This document shows positions 13,261 to 14,531 of a stretch of DNA of 14,531 nucleotides, piece after piece. Position numbers and translations under genes: made by a program. The stretch comes from CAZEQK01 sp964514395 (GTDB lineage: Bacteria > Bacillota > Bacilli > Tepidibacillales > Tepidibacillaceae). Positions within the stretch are counted from its first letter, which is position 1; each line of letters begins with the position of its first letter. The DNA is taken from NCBI GenBank assembly GCA_964514395.1, contig CAZEQK010000057.1:1-14531 (forward strand). The letters run 5' to 3'. The notes beneath the pieces were generated by a model. It worked only from the letters and a program-made list of their open reading frames with translations, did not search any database and was not told where the DNA came from.

Positions 13261-14477
13261 GATTGGATGATAATGAGAAGATTCAAATGAAAGTGGTGAT
13301 TATCATAATTAAAACATTATTAAAAAGAATAAAATTTGATGCTACTGCAAAGCCCATGGTGATAACGGTTGGTTTTGTTTATTTATCAACACTTTTACTG
13401 CAGGAATCTGTGACTTTGACGAAAGAGGCCATTAGTGGTTTTACGATTGTAATGATTTTATTTTCAATTAACTTTGTTTATCATGAAATATTCTTTCGAA
13501 GCAGACAATGGATTTATTTCATTATCCAGGGACTGATTGTGTTTGACTGCGCTGTCATAATGAATGAAGGATTTGAGGCAATTTTTCTAGGCTTAATTCC
13601 TTTACTGATTGCACAAAGTGTATCAATTTATAGAAAGCGTGGTTATGTTTTATTGATTATATTCTTATACTACGCATTATTCTCAGGTATAATTATTTTG
13701 TATGACGGATTTTCGGGAATACATCGATATTTACCTATTCTTATACTCATGACAGTAGCCATTTGGGTCTATAATACCATGTTCAATAACCAGGTAGCAT
13801 TAAGACGTAAATCTCAGATTATGGCAAGGGAATTAGAAACAGCCTATACGAAAGTGGAAGAATTGACACGTGAAAATGAACGGGAACGAGTCGCCAGGGA
13901 CTTGCATGATACTTTATCACAGGGTGTGACGGCGCTTGTACTGCAACTGGAGGCGGTTTCTGCAAATCTAGAAAACGGTCAAATAGAACGGGCAAAAGAA
14001 ATTGTTAGTCATACCTCTAGCCATGCAAGAGAGACACTGAGTGAATCAAGAGCTGTACTTCAGGCTTTACGTGAGCCTGAAATAAAAAAAGTGAATTTTA
14101 GAGAGAAATTTGAGGCTGAAATTCTAAGGTTTAAACATCTTTATAATGGCCGGTTGGATGTCGATATACGATTATCTGATGATCTGAAAGAAGCAATAGG
14201 TAATCAAGTAGTATTGATATTAAGGGAAAGCTTAAATAATATATACAAACATGCAAAAGCATCTCAAGTATCAGTCTTAATTTATTGTCATGAAGATGTT
14301 TTAACAATGAAAATAAGCGATAATGGTATAGGATTTAGCCAGGGTAAAATAAAACATTTTTATGGTCATTTTGGTATTATAGGTATGGAAGAAAGAATTA
14401 AATCTATTAACGGTAAACTCGAAGTTATGAGTAAAAAGAAGCAAGGGACAACTATCGATATTAGAGTACCGTTATAA
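13257..14477 (+). CDS. NarL/LiaS-type membrane sensor histidine kinase
   Basis: 406 residues from ATG 13257 (MRLDDNEKIQMKVV). Six membrane helices fill about 35-185, including VITVGFVYLSTLLL, WIYFIIQGLIVFDCAVIM and YVLLIIFLYYALFSGIIILY, with only short loops, as in intramembrane-sensing kinases. A coiled coil (RELETAYTKVEELTREN) leads to a HisKA_3 dimerisation domain with ERVARDLHDTLSQG; the phospho-acceptor is His217. The HATPase domain follows, with N box RESLNNIYKHAKAS, G1 DNGIGF and G2 GHFGIIGMEERI. It looks catalytically complete. The open frame extends to 13221 but those residues are IS sequence. No good Shine-Dalgarno precedes 13257; a weak GAGAAG precedes another in-frame ATG at 13287. 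The partner response regulator is not in the window. Confidence 0.85.
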   Translation: MRLDDNEKIQMKVVIIIIKTLLKRIKFDATAKPMVITVGFVYLSTLLLQESVTLTKEAISGFTIVMILFSINFVYHEIFFRSRQWIYFIIQGLIVFDCAVIMNEGFEAIFLGLIPLLIAQSVSIYRKRGYVLLIIFLYYALFSGIIILYDGFSGIHRYLPILILMTVAIWVYNTMFNNQVALRRKSQIMARELETAYTKVEELTRENERERVARDLHDTLSQGVTALVLQLEAVSANLENGQIERAKEIVSHTSSHARETLSESRAVLQALREPEIKKVNFREKFEAEILRFKHLYNGRLDVDIRLSDDLKEAIGNQVVLILRESLNNIYKHAKASQVSVLIYCHEDVLTMKISDNGIGFSQGKIKHFYGHFGIIGMEERIKSINGKLEVMSKKKQGTTIDIRVPL

Positions 14478-14531
14478 AAGTCTAGCGGTAAATAGTCAAG
14501 ACCAAATTTTATAGAATTTATAAGTATTTTT

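Noticed and set aside
1..14531. CRISPR array, toxin-antitoxin pair, retron or other defence system
   Set aside because: No regularly spaced repeats, reverse transcriptase, nuclease or paired small toxin genes are visible. The small ORFs here lack supporting features.

Overview
The window reads as an accessory region of a low-GC Gram-positive bacterium (Bacillota, probably Bacillales-like, but I cannot name a genus). The support is AT-rich DNA, strong GGAGG-type Shine-Dalgarno sites, a TetR/MMPL/XXXLXXG-repeat efflux locus of Firmicute type, a WYL regulator, a NarL-type sensor kinase and an IS1380-family element. It contains no rRNA, tRNA or CRISPR array that I can see.

Layout, left to right. 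(1) 34-1515: a VOC/PhnB-like protein (minus) and a WYL-domain regulator (plus) are divergent around a short AT-rich promoter carrying a small operator-like dyad. (2) 1516-3243: about 0.6 kb without an intact gene is followed by a broken M42-family aminopeptidase. The peptidase has no in-frame start codon, an internal TAA, and a 100-N gap whose flanks are the same 55 bp, so the gap is almost certainly a scaffolding artefact between two contigs that overlap by 55 bp. (3) 3321-7754: a two-gene minus-strand operon (MMPL/RND transporter, then a secreted XXXLXXG heptad-repeat partner) ends at a clear hairpin terminator. It is divergent from a TetR regulator, with palindromes in the shared control region. 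(4) 7708-9230: decayed DNA holding the C-terminal half of a MocR-type aminotransferase with a frameshift, an unrecognised ORF fragment, a MerR-like promoter relic and otherwise nothing. (5) 9232-11339: two NTF2/SnoaL-like proteins (minus) are divergent from an intact SDR oxidoreductase (plus), with mirrored sequence blocks between them. This looks like a small regulated catabolic or detoxification module with unknown substrate. (6) 11389-11638: a second, decayed SDR. (7) 11645-13255: a dead IS1380-family element whose left third, including its left terminal inverted repeat, is inverted relative to the rest. AATGA target duplications are visible at both outer edges. (8) 13257-14477: a six-TM NarL/LiaS-like histidine kinase. 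The IS landed exactly on its likely start codon, so the kinase may have lost its native promoter and ribosome-binding site. Its response regulator, if any, lies beyond the window.

Functional picture: two complete regulator-target units (TetR with the MMPL operon; WYL with the VOC protein) and one divergent enzyme module (NTF2, NTF2 and SDR) sit among pseudogenes and IS debris. I found no clearly new multi-gene defence or biosynthetic system. The most informative items are the internally inverted IS, the IS-to-kinase start-codon junction, the mirrored operator blocks at 10358-10473, and the 55-bp assembly overlap that ends one base before the aminopeptidase stop codon.
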